The notes under the pieces were generated by a model, which was given only the letters and a program-made list of their open reading frames with translations, was not told the DNA's origin and searched no databases. Of a stretch of 34,816 bases of DNA, positions 18,211 through 26,645 are shown in pieces. A program made the position numbers and the translations under genes. The DNA is from Gammaproteobacteria bacterium. GTDB taxonomy: Bacteria; Pseudomonadota; Gammaproteobacteria; Steroidobacterales; Steroidobacteraceae. Every line of letters starts with the position of its first letter. Positions within the stretch are counted from its first letter, which is position 1. The stretch lies in NCBI GenBank assembly GCA_003134045.1, contig PLAH01000076.1, positions 11,063 to 45,878 of the forward strand, read 5' to 3'.

Positions 18211-19376
18211 GAACGGGCTCCCGCCAATTTGACGGCTTTGGTCGCCGCATCCGTAAGATCGCTCGCCGCCGTGATGGCAAGACCGCTGTTCGCCAAGATC
18301 TCCCGCGCCAAGGGCGCGTTCGTGCCCTCGAGCCGCACGATGACCGGGATGCTCACTCCCACCTCCTTGACCGCCGCAATGATGCCCTCCGCGATCATGT
18401 CGCAGCGGACGATGCCGCCGAAAATATTGATGAGAATCGCCGTGACCTTCGGGTTCGACAGGATCAGTTTGAACGCCGCCGTGACCCGCTCCTTGGTCGC
18501 GCCGCCCCCCACGTCCAGGAAGTTCGCCGGCGAGCCCCCATGCAGCTGGATCAGATCCATGGTCGCCATGGCGAGGCCCGCCCCGTTCACCATGCAGGCA
18601 ATATTGCCGTCGAGCGACACGTAGTTGAGCTCATGCTCGGCCGCCTTGCGCTCCATCGGGTCTTCCTGCGAGTCGTCCCGCAAGGCCGCCAGGTCCTTGT
18701 GCCGGAACAAGGCGTTGTCCTCGATGCCGATCTTGGCATCCAGCGCCAATAAATCCCCGTCGCCCGTGACGATCAGCGGATTGATCTCCACCAGCGCCGC
18801 GTCCTGTTCCAGATACAGCTTGTACAGCGCATGCGCGATCTTGCCGAACTGGGCGATCTGCGGCCCCGTCAATTCCAAGGCGAACGCCAGCTGCCGGCAC
18901 TGAAAGTCCTGCAACCCCGCGGTCGGATGGATGTTGACGTGAATCAGCTTCTCAGGCGTATGTTCGGCGACCTCTTCGATGTCCATGCCGCCGGCCGAGG
19001 ACGCGACGAACGCGATCTTGCCGGCCTCCCGATTCAGCACCAGGCTCAAATAGATTTCCCGCACGATCTTCGAGCCCAGCTCCACGTACACCTGGTGTAC
19101 CGGCAAGCCCTCCGGCCCCGTCTGATGGGTCACCAGCGTGGTGCCCAGCAAGGCCTTGGTCGCCGCCCGCACCCCCTCCAAGTCCTTGGTCACCTTCACG
19201 CCCCCCGCCTTGCCGCGGCCGCCCGCGTGCACCTGGGCTTTGACCACCCACAAGGAGCCCCCCAATTGTTTGGCGGCGGCCACCGCCTCCTCCGGGGAAG
19301 ACGCCACCTGGCCCTTCGGCACCGGAATCGCGTACTTGGCAAAAAGCTGCTTGGACTGATACTCGTGCAAATTCAT
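18207..19376 (-). CDS. sucC: succinyl-CoA synthetase beta subunit (ADP-forming)
   Basis: SucC is the ATP-grasp subunit that binds nucleotide and pairs with SucD. At 389 residues it is the standard length. It begins with the family's typical '[20 protein letters not shown]', then '[19 protein letters not shown]' (nucleotide-binding Lys and Gly loop), 'EINPLIVT', '[13 protein letters not shown]' and '[14 protein letters not shown]'. ATG 19376 has AAGGA six bases upstream. It is the first gene of the sucC-sucD-nadE unit and is divergent from pilS across a 94-base gap. Confidence 0.97.
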   Translation of the reverse strand: MNLHEYQSKQLFAKYAIPVPKGQVASSPEEAVAAAKQLGGSLWVVKAQVHAGGRGKAGGVKVTKDLEGVRAATKALLGTTLVTHQTGPEGLPVHQVYVELGSKIVREIYLSLVLNREAGKIAFVASSAGGMDIEEVAEHTPEKLIHVNIHPTAGLQDFQCRQLAFALELTGPQIAQFGKIAHALYKLYLEQDAALVEINPLIVTGDGDLLALDAKIGIEDNALFRHKDLAALRDDSQEDPMERKAAEHELNYVSLDGNIACMVNGAGLAMATMDLIQLHGGSPANFLDVGGGATKERVTAAFKLILSNPKVTAILINIFGGIVRCDMIAEGIIAAVKEVGVSIPVIVRLEGTNAPLAREILANSGLAITAASDLTDAATKAVKLAGARS

Positions 19377-19470
19377 GAATTATCCTTGAAGGCTGATCGG
19401 GGTCGCATTGAGGCCGGCTATTCTGAATTAAGCTTGAACCCAGCGCAAAGCCGCCAGGACCGAATAATCC

Positions 19471-21087
19471 TTGAATCCGCAATTCGACCGCAGCAACGGC
19501 TCCGCACTCGCCCTCAGTTGGCGCGTGCTCGGGCTTCTGAACCTGTACCGGGTGCTGGTGCCCCTGGTGCTGGTCAGCCTGTATTCGCTGGGCGGCGGAC
19601 GCGGCCTCGCCGTCGATTCGCCGCGGCTTTTCTTCAGCGCCGCCGTGTTCTACCTCTGCTTCGGCCTCTCCAGCGTGATTTTCGTGCGCCGGCGCCTAGG
19701 CACCGCGTACATCCAGACCATCGTCCAGGCCACCCTCGATATCGTCGTCCTGATGCTCCTGCTGCACGCCTGTGGCGGCGTGGCGGGCGGCTTAGGGTTG
19801 CTGCTGCTGGTACCGGTCGGCAGCCTCGCGTTTCTGCTACCGCCCCGCAGCGCGCTATTTCTGGCGGCGGTCACCATCATCGCCCTGCTCGCCCACACCA
19901 TCTGGCAGCAAGTGACCGGACGGGTCGACATCAACATCTATGCCACAGCAGGCCTGCTCGGCATCGTGCTGTTCACGATCGCCGCGGCGGCGAGCTTCGT
20001 CGCCAGCAGCATGCGCCAGAGCGAGGATCTGGTCCGGCAGAAGGATCTCGACCTGGCCAATCTCGCCGAACTCTCGCAGTACATCGTGCAACACCTGCGC
20101 GAGAGTCTGCTCGTCGTCGATGCCGCCGACAGCATCCGCTTGATCAACGAATCGGCCGCCGAGATTCTGGGCGACCAGCAAGCCGTCCCCGGCGCCCTGG
20201 TGGGCGAAGTCTCTCCCCGCCTCCTGTACTCCTTGACCACCTGGCGCCAGAGCGAGCGCGGCCAGGACGCACCGTCGAGTTTCGTCGCCGCCGACGGCGC
20301 CCGCCTGATTCAGCCCCACTTCGCGCCGTTGGGGGGCGCCTCACCCGGCCCGACGCTGATCTTTCTCGAGGACACCAGCCTCATGGCCGAGCGGGTCCAG
20401 CAAAGCAAACTCGCCGCCCTCGGCCGCCTGTCCGCCAGCATCGCCCATGAAATCCGCAATCCCGTGGGCGCGATGAGCCATGCGGGACAATTACTCGCGG
20501 AAAGCCCGGTCATCGGAGACGGCGAACGCAGGCTTACCGACATCATTCGCAACAATTCCGAGCGCGTCAGTACCATCATCAACAACGTGCTGCAGCTCTC
20601 GCGGCGCGAGGCCACGAAGCCGACCCGCCTCACTCTCGCGCACTGGCTGGACGATTTCCTGAACGAGTTCTGCGAGACCATGCAGGTGCCCCAGGAACGG
20701 ATCGCCGTCCAAGAGGAAACGGACGATCTGGAAGTCCACATCGATCCCAGCCATTTGCACCAGGTCGTTTGGAATCTATGCGAAAACGCCATCAAATACG
20801 GCGAGGCCCGCGACGGAATCAGCGTCGAAATCAAGTTGAGCCGCCTGAGTCCCAGCAATCGGCCCTACCTCGAGGTGTCGGATCGGGGGCCCGGCATCGA
20901 GGCCAAGGCGGTGGATCGCATCTTTGAGCCTTTTTTTACCGGCCGCAAGGGCGGCACTGGCCTCGGCCTCTTCATCGCCCGCGAACTGTGCCAGCTGAAC
21001 CGCGCGGTGCTGCTGTATGAGCCGCGGGGTGGAGACGGCAGCATCTTTAGAATCGTGTTCAGCGACCCGCAGCGGTGGGAGGAATAG
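19471..21087 (+). CDS. pilS: type IV pilus sensor histidine kinase PilS
   Basis: PilS is the inner-membrane kinase partner of PilR that controls pilA transcription, in Pseudomonas by sensing pilin in the membrane. The 538-residue protein has about six N-terminal transmembrane helices (roughly residues 15-190) and a PAS-like region ('ELSQYIVQHLRESLLVVDAADSI' covers its start). The HisKA domain has phospho-acceptor His326 in 'SIAHEIRNPVGAM', and the ATPase domain has N-box 'NLCENAIKYG', G1 'DRGPGIEA' and G2 'GGTGLGLFIARELC'. The start is TTG 19471 with only a distant AGGA. Its cognate pilR is not adjacent but 5.5 kb downstream, past two OGT-like genes. Confidence 0.9.
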   Translation: MNPQFDRSNGSALALSWRVLGLLNLYRVLVPLVLVSLYSLGGGRGLAVDSPRLFFSAAVFYLCFGLSSVIFVRRRLGTAYIQTIVQATLDIVVLMLLLHACGGVAGGLGLLLLVPVGSLAFLLPPRSALFLAAVTIIALLAHTIWQQVTGRVDINIYATAGLLGIVLFTIAAAASFVASSMRQSEDLVRQKDLDLANLAELSQYIVQHLRESLLVVDAADSIRLINESAAEILGDQQAVPGALVGEVSPRLLYSLTTWRQSERGQDAPSSFVAADGARLIQPHFAPLGGASPGPTLIFLEDTSLMAERVQQSKLAALGRLSASIAHEIRNPVGAMSHAGQLLAESPVIGDGERRLTDIIRNNSERVSTIINNVLQLSRREATKPTRLTLAHWLDDFLNEFCETMQVPQERIAVQEETDDLEVHIDPSHLHQVVWNLCENAIKYGEARDGISVEIKLSRLSPSNRPYLEVSDRGPGIEAKAVDRIFEPFFTGRKGGTGLGLFIARELCQLNRAVLLYEPRGGDGSIFRIVFSDPQRWEE

Positions 21088-21141
21088 GACGGGGCAAAGG
21101 TGCTTCACGTCTGACCGCACCTACACCTGTAAGCGACTCCG

Positions 21142-23589
21142 TTAGCATTTCACGTAGATGTGCTCTGGCGGCAAGTTCGCGCGATAGCGCTCATAAATTT
21201 CGGTATAGGCGGCTTCCAAATGCCGGGCGTATCGAGGTGTGTCGAACAGTGCGGTGCTCTGGCGATTTCGTGCTAGCTTCTGCCTAATCTCCGCTAGATA
21301 CGGCGGATTTGCCGCCAAGTGCACAGCCAAATCTTCGTACTCTGCGGCAGTAGACGTAATCAATTCCGGCAGCTCTACCGCCTTGAGTGCACTCGCCGCG
21401 GCCCTGCCGGCAAATCCTTCGCCGGCACACGTGAGCACCGGCAAACCCGCCCACAGTGCATCGAGGGCCGTCGCATGGGCATTGTAGGGAAGCGTGTCGA
21501 GAAATAGGCCAGCGGCGCGATATCGGGCCAAGTGTTCCGGCAACGAAGACATGCGGCTAGCGAAGATTAGCCGCCGCGCATCGATTCCTCGGCGCTCGGC
21601 TTCTTGCCGCAGGTTGCTTGCCGCCGTCGGATTGTTTTGCGACAGCCACAATACGCTATTCTCGATCCGTTTCAGTATCCGCATCCAACCGTCGAAAGTG
21701 CCCGGCGTTATCTTGTAGTTGTTGTTGAAGCAGCAGAATACGAAACCCAAGAGCGGCAGCCCGAGGTACTCGCGCGCGAATTCGGTATCGGCAATTGCAC
21801 GCGTCGAATCGTGCGGCAGGTAGCAATTGGGGAGATACACGATTTTCTCGGTGTAATGGCGTTGCTGAGCCTCCGGAACGACCGTCCGGTCGCCGATCAA
21901 GTAGTCCATGTAGTTGGCACCCATCGTCCCGGGATAACCCAAATAGTTGAGCTGCAACGGCGCGGCGCGCTGCGCGAAAATGCGGGTACGGCTGTTGCCC
22001 GTATGCCCCCCCAGATCGACCGCAATGTCGATGCTCAGACTCCTCGAAAGCAAAGCGATTTCCCGATCGGACTTTCCGCGCACATCGATGAACCGATCGA
22101 ACGCCCGCTCCAGGCGCTTTCGCACACGGTCTTGGGTATCGGGCCCGAACGAAAACGCGGTCACTTCGTATTTCGTGCGATCGTGGGCTTCCAGAAATTC
22201 CGCAGCCAGTGCTCCCACCGGATGATCGAAAAAGTCGGCGGAAAAATACCCCACACTAATTTTGCCGCCCGCAGCACGCCGCGCAATCTCGGGTAGCGAA
22301 TGTTCCGCCGGGTGCTCCCTGCCCACCCAGATTTCTGCAACTTTCTGTTGCAACCGCACGGAGTCCACCAGAGCCAGAATCGGCAACGGTGGCGACTTCG
22401 CAGCGCCGGCTTCGATACCAGCACGGAGCCCGTCGATATCCGATTCGACATCATTCCAGTCGCAAACATGCATCTTCGCGTGCCGCCGCGAACCTGCTAG
22501 ATATCGGAGATCAGGTTTGAGGGCGAAGGCCCGATCGTAGCTCGCGATGGCCGCCCCGAACTGCTGGATATGGGTGAACGCAGCGGCGCGACTGTAAAGC
22601 GCTTCCGCATAATCGGGTTTGATCTCGATCGCCTTGTCGAAGCTCGCAATCGCGGCTTCGATTCGCGTCGCCTGGGCAAGCAACTGCCCGCGGTTGAAAT
22701 GTGCCTCGGCGAAGTCAGGCTTTAGTTCAATGGCTCGGTCGAGACTGGCGAGAGCGTCATCCGATCGCCTCAGCTCTCTGAACACAATGCCGCGATTGCA
22801 GTAAGCATCGGCATAATTGGGGTCGATCTCGATGGCCTGACTGTAACTAGCCAATGCCTCATCCAATTTCCTTGTCTCGCGCAGTAGATTGCCGCGGTTT
22901 AGGTAAGCTTGTGAAAAACCGGGAAATATTGCGATGCATCTGTCGTAACTGGACAGCGCGGCGTCCCATTCCTGAAGCTCCTGGAACAACTTGCCCCGAT
23001 TAAAATAGGCTTCGGCATAGTTGGGTCTCACAGCGATGGCCTGATCGTAGCTGGCGATCGCCTCGTCCGAACGCTTGAGGTCTCGGAGTACGGCGCCGCG
23101 GTTGTAGTAGGCCAGTGCATCGGCTGGATCGAGTGCAATCGCTCTATTGTAACTTACCCATGCCTCGTCCAATCGATTGAGCCGCCCCAAAACGACGCCG
23201 CGATTGCAAAATGCGTTCGCGTAACCCGGGTCCAGAGCAACGGCTTGATCGTAATCAGCCAGCGCTGCTTCCGTGCGGCCTAGGGCTTGCAGTAGATTGC
23301 CGCGCTTGTAATATGCTGGGGCGTGATCGGGCTTGAGTTCGATGATTCCGGCATACGATCGAAGGGCCGCTTCAGGATCCTGCTGGCTGGCTTCGATCTC
23401 CGCCAACTGAAGGAGCGACTCGGCATGGTTGGCTTGTAGCTCGAGGATCTCACGGTAGGTCGCCGCTGCTTTGGCCACCTCTCCCCGTTGCGCGAGCAAG
23501 ATTGCCTGCTCGAACTTAGCTGCCAGCGTCGTCGAGTCCAAATTCTTCGCAGTCTTCGGCTTGAAAATCTTGAGAAATCTGGGGGCCAT
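21142..23589 (-). CDS. TPR protein with GT41 O-GlcNAc-transferase-like domain (paralog 1)
   Basis: The 815-residue protein starts 'MAPRFLKIFKPK' and has about ten TPR units (residues ~22-365, each 34 long). A C-terminal GT41 (SPINDLY/OGT) glycosyltransferase domain follows (~370-800). Key motifs are 'GYFSADFFDHPVGALA' (catalytic-type His456), 'DLGGHTGNSR', 'APLQLNYLGYPGTMGANYMDY', 'NYKITPGTF' (Lys626, equivalent to the UDP-contacting Lys of OGT) and 'LDTLPYNAHATALDALWAGLPVLT'. GT41 enzymes transfer a sugar (GlcNAc or fucose in characterised members) to Ser/Thr of proteins in the cytoplasm; the donor and target here are unknown. There is no signal peptide. It is convergent with pilS and divergent from its paralog. 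Confidence 0.88.
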   Translation of the reverse strand: MAPRFLKIFKPKTAKNLDSTTLAAKFEQAILLAQRGEVAKAAATYREILELQANHAESLLQLAEIEASQQDPEAALRSYAGIIELKPDHAPAYYKRGNLLQALGRTEAALADYDQAVALDPGYANAFCNRGVVLGRLNRLDEAWVSYNRAIALDPADALAYYNRGAVLRDLKRSDEAIASYDQAIAVRPNYAEAYFNRGKLFQELQEWDAALSSYDRCIAIFPGFSQAYLNRGNLLRETRKLDEALASYSQAIEIDPNYADAYCNRGIVFRELRRSDDALASLDRAIELKPDFAEAHFNRGQLLAQATRIEAAIASFDKAIEIKPDYAEALYSRAAAFTHIQQFGAAIASYDRAFALKPDLRYLAGSRRHAKMHVCDWNDVESDIDGLRAGIEAGAAKSPPLPILALVDSVRLQQKVAEIWVGREHPAEHSLPEIARRAAGGKISVGYFSADFFDHPVGALAAEFLEAHDRTKYEVTAFSFGPDTQDRVRKRLERAFDRFIDVRGKSDREIALLSRSLSIDIAVDLGGHTGNSRTRIFAQRAAPLQLNYLGYPGTMGANYMDYLIGDRTVVPEAQQRHYTEKIVYLPNCYLPHDSTRAIADTEFAREYLGLPLLGFVFCCFNNNYKITPGTFDGWMRILKRIENSVLWLSQNNPTAASNLRQEAERRGIDARRLIFASRMSSLPEHLARYRAAGLFLDTLPYNAHATALDALWAGLPVLTCAGEGFAGRAAASALKAVELPELITSTAAEYEDLAVHLAANPPYLAEIRQKLARNRQSTALFDTPRYARHLEAAYTEIYERYRANLPPEHIYVKC

Positions 23590-23717
23590 GGCATGAGTCT
23601 AACAAATTCGGGACACGAATCAGGCTGCCAAGGTAATCCTCAGAGACGTTCGACACGCCATTCCCGCAATCGAAGGTCGCCGGGTTTCGCACCTGCCGTA
23701 AATGATAGGATTACTCC

Positions 23718-26600
23718 ATGGCGTTAAAATTCCTCGATATCTTCAAGGCGAAAGCGACTGAACAGGAGATGTCGCCGGCAACGACCGAACTCTTGGCGCG
23801 GGCTCAACGGCTGCAACGAGAGGGGCAGTCGGGGCAGGCCGCGGCCGCCTATCAATCGATCCTCGCGGCAGACCCGGGTCATTGGGAGTCCTTGAATGCG
23901 ATTGCGGCGATCGCCTTGCGGGCGGGGGAACTAGATCGAGCCGTTCAACTGTACGGTGCCGTGATCGAGCGCAAGCGCGGTCACGCCGAGGCCCATTATA
24001 AGCGCGCCAATGCCCTCAATGGACTGGGACGATTGGATGCTGCGTTGGTCGACTATGATCAAGCTATTGCGCTCAATCCGAAATATGCCAATGCATTCTG
24101 CAATCGAGGCGCAGTATTGGAGCGCCTTGATCGATGGCAGGAAGCGCTGACCAGCTATGACCGCGCGATCGCTCTCAATGCCGACGATTCTCTGGCCTAT
24201 TTCAATCGCGGCTCTGTGCTCCGAAAACTGAAGCGGCTCGATGATGCTCTAGTCAGCTACGACCGGGCGATCGCGTTGCACGGAGCCTATGTCGACGCCT
24301 ATATCAACCGTGGCAATGTGCTGCATGAATTGCTCCGATACGAAGCCGCCATTGCGAACTTCGACAAGGTGATCGAGCTCGCACCTGGCGAACGTCTTTT
24401 GCACTTGGCCCACCACGGCCGCGGTCTGGCGCTCGCGGCGCTGACGCGATACGAGGAGGCGGTTGCGAGCCACGACCAGGCGATAAAGCTCGACGCCGCC
24501 AACCATCTCGTGCACTCCAGCCGCGGCGCGGCGCTCAAGAAGATGAAACGGCTCGAAGACGCACTCGCGTGTTTCGAGCAGGCAATTGCGTTGCACGCCG
24601 ACTACGTGGAAGGCTATTTCTATCGCGGGCAAGTGCTGCAGGAGATGAGCCGGTTCGAGGCTGCCCTGGCAAGTTACGACAAGGCGGTGGAACTGACTCC
24701 CGCTGATTTATCGCCGTATTTGGCGCATTTGAGTCGCGGCTTCGCGTTCGCCGGACTGAAGCGATACGATGAGGCGCTGGCCGGTTTCGACCGGGCCATC
24801 GCTCTGAAGTACGACTATGTTGAGGCGTATTGCTCTCGCGGGCATGTCCTCCAGGAAATGCGGCGACACGCAGAAGCGGTCTCGAGCTACGACGATGCAA
24901 TCGCGCTCGAACCCGACGGGCCTCAAGCATACCCGGCATACTGTAGCCGCGGCTTTTCGCTCAAGGAACTGAAGCGGCTGGACGAAGCGCTGGAGAGCTA
25001 CGAACGGGCAATGGTCCTCAAAAACGATGACGCCGAAGTTTACGTGAACCGTGGATGTGTGCTCCAAGAGCTCGGCAGGCACGAGGCTGCGATTGAAAGC
25101 TTCGATGAGTCGATCGCCCTCAGGCCCGACCAAGTTGAGGCATTTCAGGGTCGCGGTTTCTCCCTACTGAACCGCGGGCGGCACGACGCGGCTATTGCCA
25201 GCTTCGACCAAGCCATCGCGCTAAAAGGAGATCAAAAATACCTTCTCGGATTTCGGCGATACGTGCAAATGCAAATATGCGATTGGGACGGTCTTACCGC
25301 GTACTTGGAGCGACTCGAGAGAGAACTCATGGCTCGCAGACCCGTATCCGCGCCCTTCCAGGTGTTGGCCCTCGTCGATTCGCCGCTTTTGCATCGCTTA
25401 GCCGCGCAGATCTGGGCCGAGGAAGAGTTCCCGTCGGACGATTCGCTCGGTCCGATCGCACGGCGGCCGCCTGGCGATAAGATTCGGATCGGGTATTTCT
25501 CGGCCGATTTTCGCGATCATCCGGTGTCGCGCTTAACGGCCGAACTGTTCGAGGTGCACGATCGCTCGAAATTCGAGACCACCGGATTTGCCTTTGGTCC
25601 CAAGGTGCAAGATGCCGTACGCGCTCGCCTGGAGAAGGCGTTCGATCGTTTTATCGATGTAAGTGAACGCTCCGACCTGGAAGTGGCTGAGACAGCGCGT
25701 GAAATGGGTATCGATATCGCGGTGGATCTTGGTGGATTCACCGAGTTCGCCAGACCGAAGGTTTTCGCGCTGAGAGCCGCCCCGATACAGATGAGCTACA
25801 TCGGATATCTCGGAACGATGGGCGCGCCCTACATGGATTATATATTGGCCGATCCCACGATTATTCCGATCCACGAGCGAGAATTTTACTCGGAAAAGAT
25901 CATCTACCTTCCCAGCTATCAAGTGAATGACTCCAAGCGACCGACGGTCGATCGCACGTTCACGCGCGAAGAGCTTGGGTTGCCGGCCACAGGTTTTGTC
26001 TTTTCCTGCTTTAACGCAAATTACAAGATAACGCCGGCCACCTTTGCCGTGTGGATGCGCATATTGCTCCGTGTGGAGGGAAGTAGTCTTTTCCTCTATG
26101 CCGGGAATGAAATCGCAGAGCGAAACCTGCGCAAAGAGGCTCAAATCCGCGGCGTCGATCCCTGCCGAATCGTGCTCGGCAAATATCTTGCTCAAGAGGA
26201 CTATCTGGCGCGTTTTCGTGCGATGGATCTTTTCCTGGACACACTCCCCTACAATGCCGGTACGACCGCGAGCGATGCCTTGTGGGCGGGGTTGCCGGTG
26301 CTGACGTGCGCGGGGCGGGCGTTTGCAGGTCGCGTTGCCGCCAGTTTGCTCGAAGCCATCGAATTGCCTGAGCTCATCACGACGACGGCCGAGCAGTACG
26401 AGGCGATGGCCGCCGAGCTTGCGCAGACACCTCGGCTCTTGGAGCAAATCAAGCAAAAGTTGGCGCGGAATCGACTCAAGACCGCGTTATTCGATACCCG
26501 TTCGTTCGCCAAGCGCTTGGAAACCGCATATTCGATGGTTCAGGAGAGGCGCATGGCGGACCTGGCGCCTGAAACCATTTTCGTCACGCCTACGACATGA
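23718..26600 (+). CDS. TPR protein with GT41 O-GlcNAc-transferase-like domain (paralog 2)
   Basis: This 960-residue paralog of the preceding gene starts 'MALKFLDIFKAK' and has about fourteen TPR units (residues ~18-515). Three of these are 37 rather than 34 residues long. The GT41 domain follows, with 'GYFSADFRDHPVSRLT' (His601), 'DLGGFTEFAR', 'APIQMSYIGYLGTMGAPYMDY', 'NYKITPATF' (Lys770) and 'LDTLPYNAGTTASDALWAGLPVLT'. It differs from paralog 1 at three motif positions (GGF for GGH, YLGT for YPGT, NAGTT for NAHAT), so donor or acceptor specificity may differ. The start has AGGA seven bases before ATG 23718. It ends 45 bases before pilR and points the same way, so read-through into pilR is possible. 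Confidence 0.88.
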   Translation: MALKFLDIFKAKATEQEMSPATTELLARAQRLQREGQSGQAAAAYQSILAADPGHWESLNAIAAIALRAGELDRAVQLYGAVIERKRGHAEAHYKRANALNGLGRLDAALVDYDQAIALNPKYANAFCNRGAVLERLDRWQEALTSYDRAIALNADDSLAYFNRGSVLRKLKRLDDALVSYDRAIALHGAYVDAYINRGNVLHELLRYEAAIANFDKVIELAPGERLLHLAHHGRGLALAALTRYEEAVASHDQAIKLDAANHLVHSSRGAALKKMKRLEDALACFEQAIALHADYVEGYFYRGQVLQEMSRFEAALASYDKAVELTPADLSPYLAHLSRGFAFAGLKRYDEALAGFDRAIALKYDYVEAYCSRGHVLQEMRRHAEAVSSYDDAIALEPDGPQAYPAYCSRGFSLKELKRLDEALESYERAMVLKNDDAEVYVNRGCVLQELGRHEAAIESFDESIALRPDQVEAFQGRGFSLLNRGRHDAAIASFDQAIALKGDQKYLLGFRRYVQMQICDWDGLTAYLERLERELMARRPVSAPFQVLALVDSPLLHRLAAQIWAEEEFPSDDSLGPIARRPPGDKIRIGYFSADFRDHPVSRLTAELFEVHDRSKFETTGFAFGPKVQDAVRARLEKAFDRFIDVSERSDLEVAETAREMGIDIAVDLGGFTEFARPKVFALRAAPIQMSYIGYLGTMGAPYMDYILADPTIIPIHEREFYSEKIIYLPSYQVNDSKRPTVDRTFTREELGLPATGFVFSCFNANYKITPATFAVWMRILLRVEGSSLFLYAGNEIAERNLRKEAQIRGVDPCRIVLGKYLAQEDYLARFRAMDLFLDTLPYNAGTTASDALWAGLPVLTCAGRAFAGRVAASLLEAIELPELITTTAEQYEAMAAELAQTPRLLEQIKQKLARNRLKTALFDTRSFAKRLETAYSMVQERRMADLAPETIFVTPTT

Positions 26601-26645
26601 CGGTCTGCGGCTCGCCAATCAACCTGCACCCGCTACAATCGACAA

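Noticed and set aside
16864..18624. 586-codon open frame antisense to sucC/sucD/nadE
   Set aside because: It spans three well-supported genes and yields low-complexity Arg-rich protein with no motif.
21098..21122. Hairpin AGGTGC/GCACCT between pilS and OGT paralog 1 as a terminator
   Set aside because: The stem is only six bp with a 13-base loop and no U-tract on either strand; too weak to annotate.
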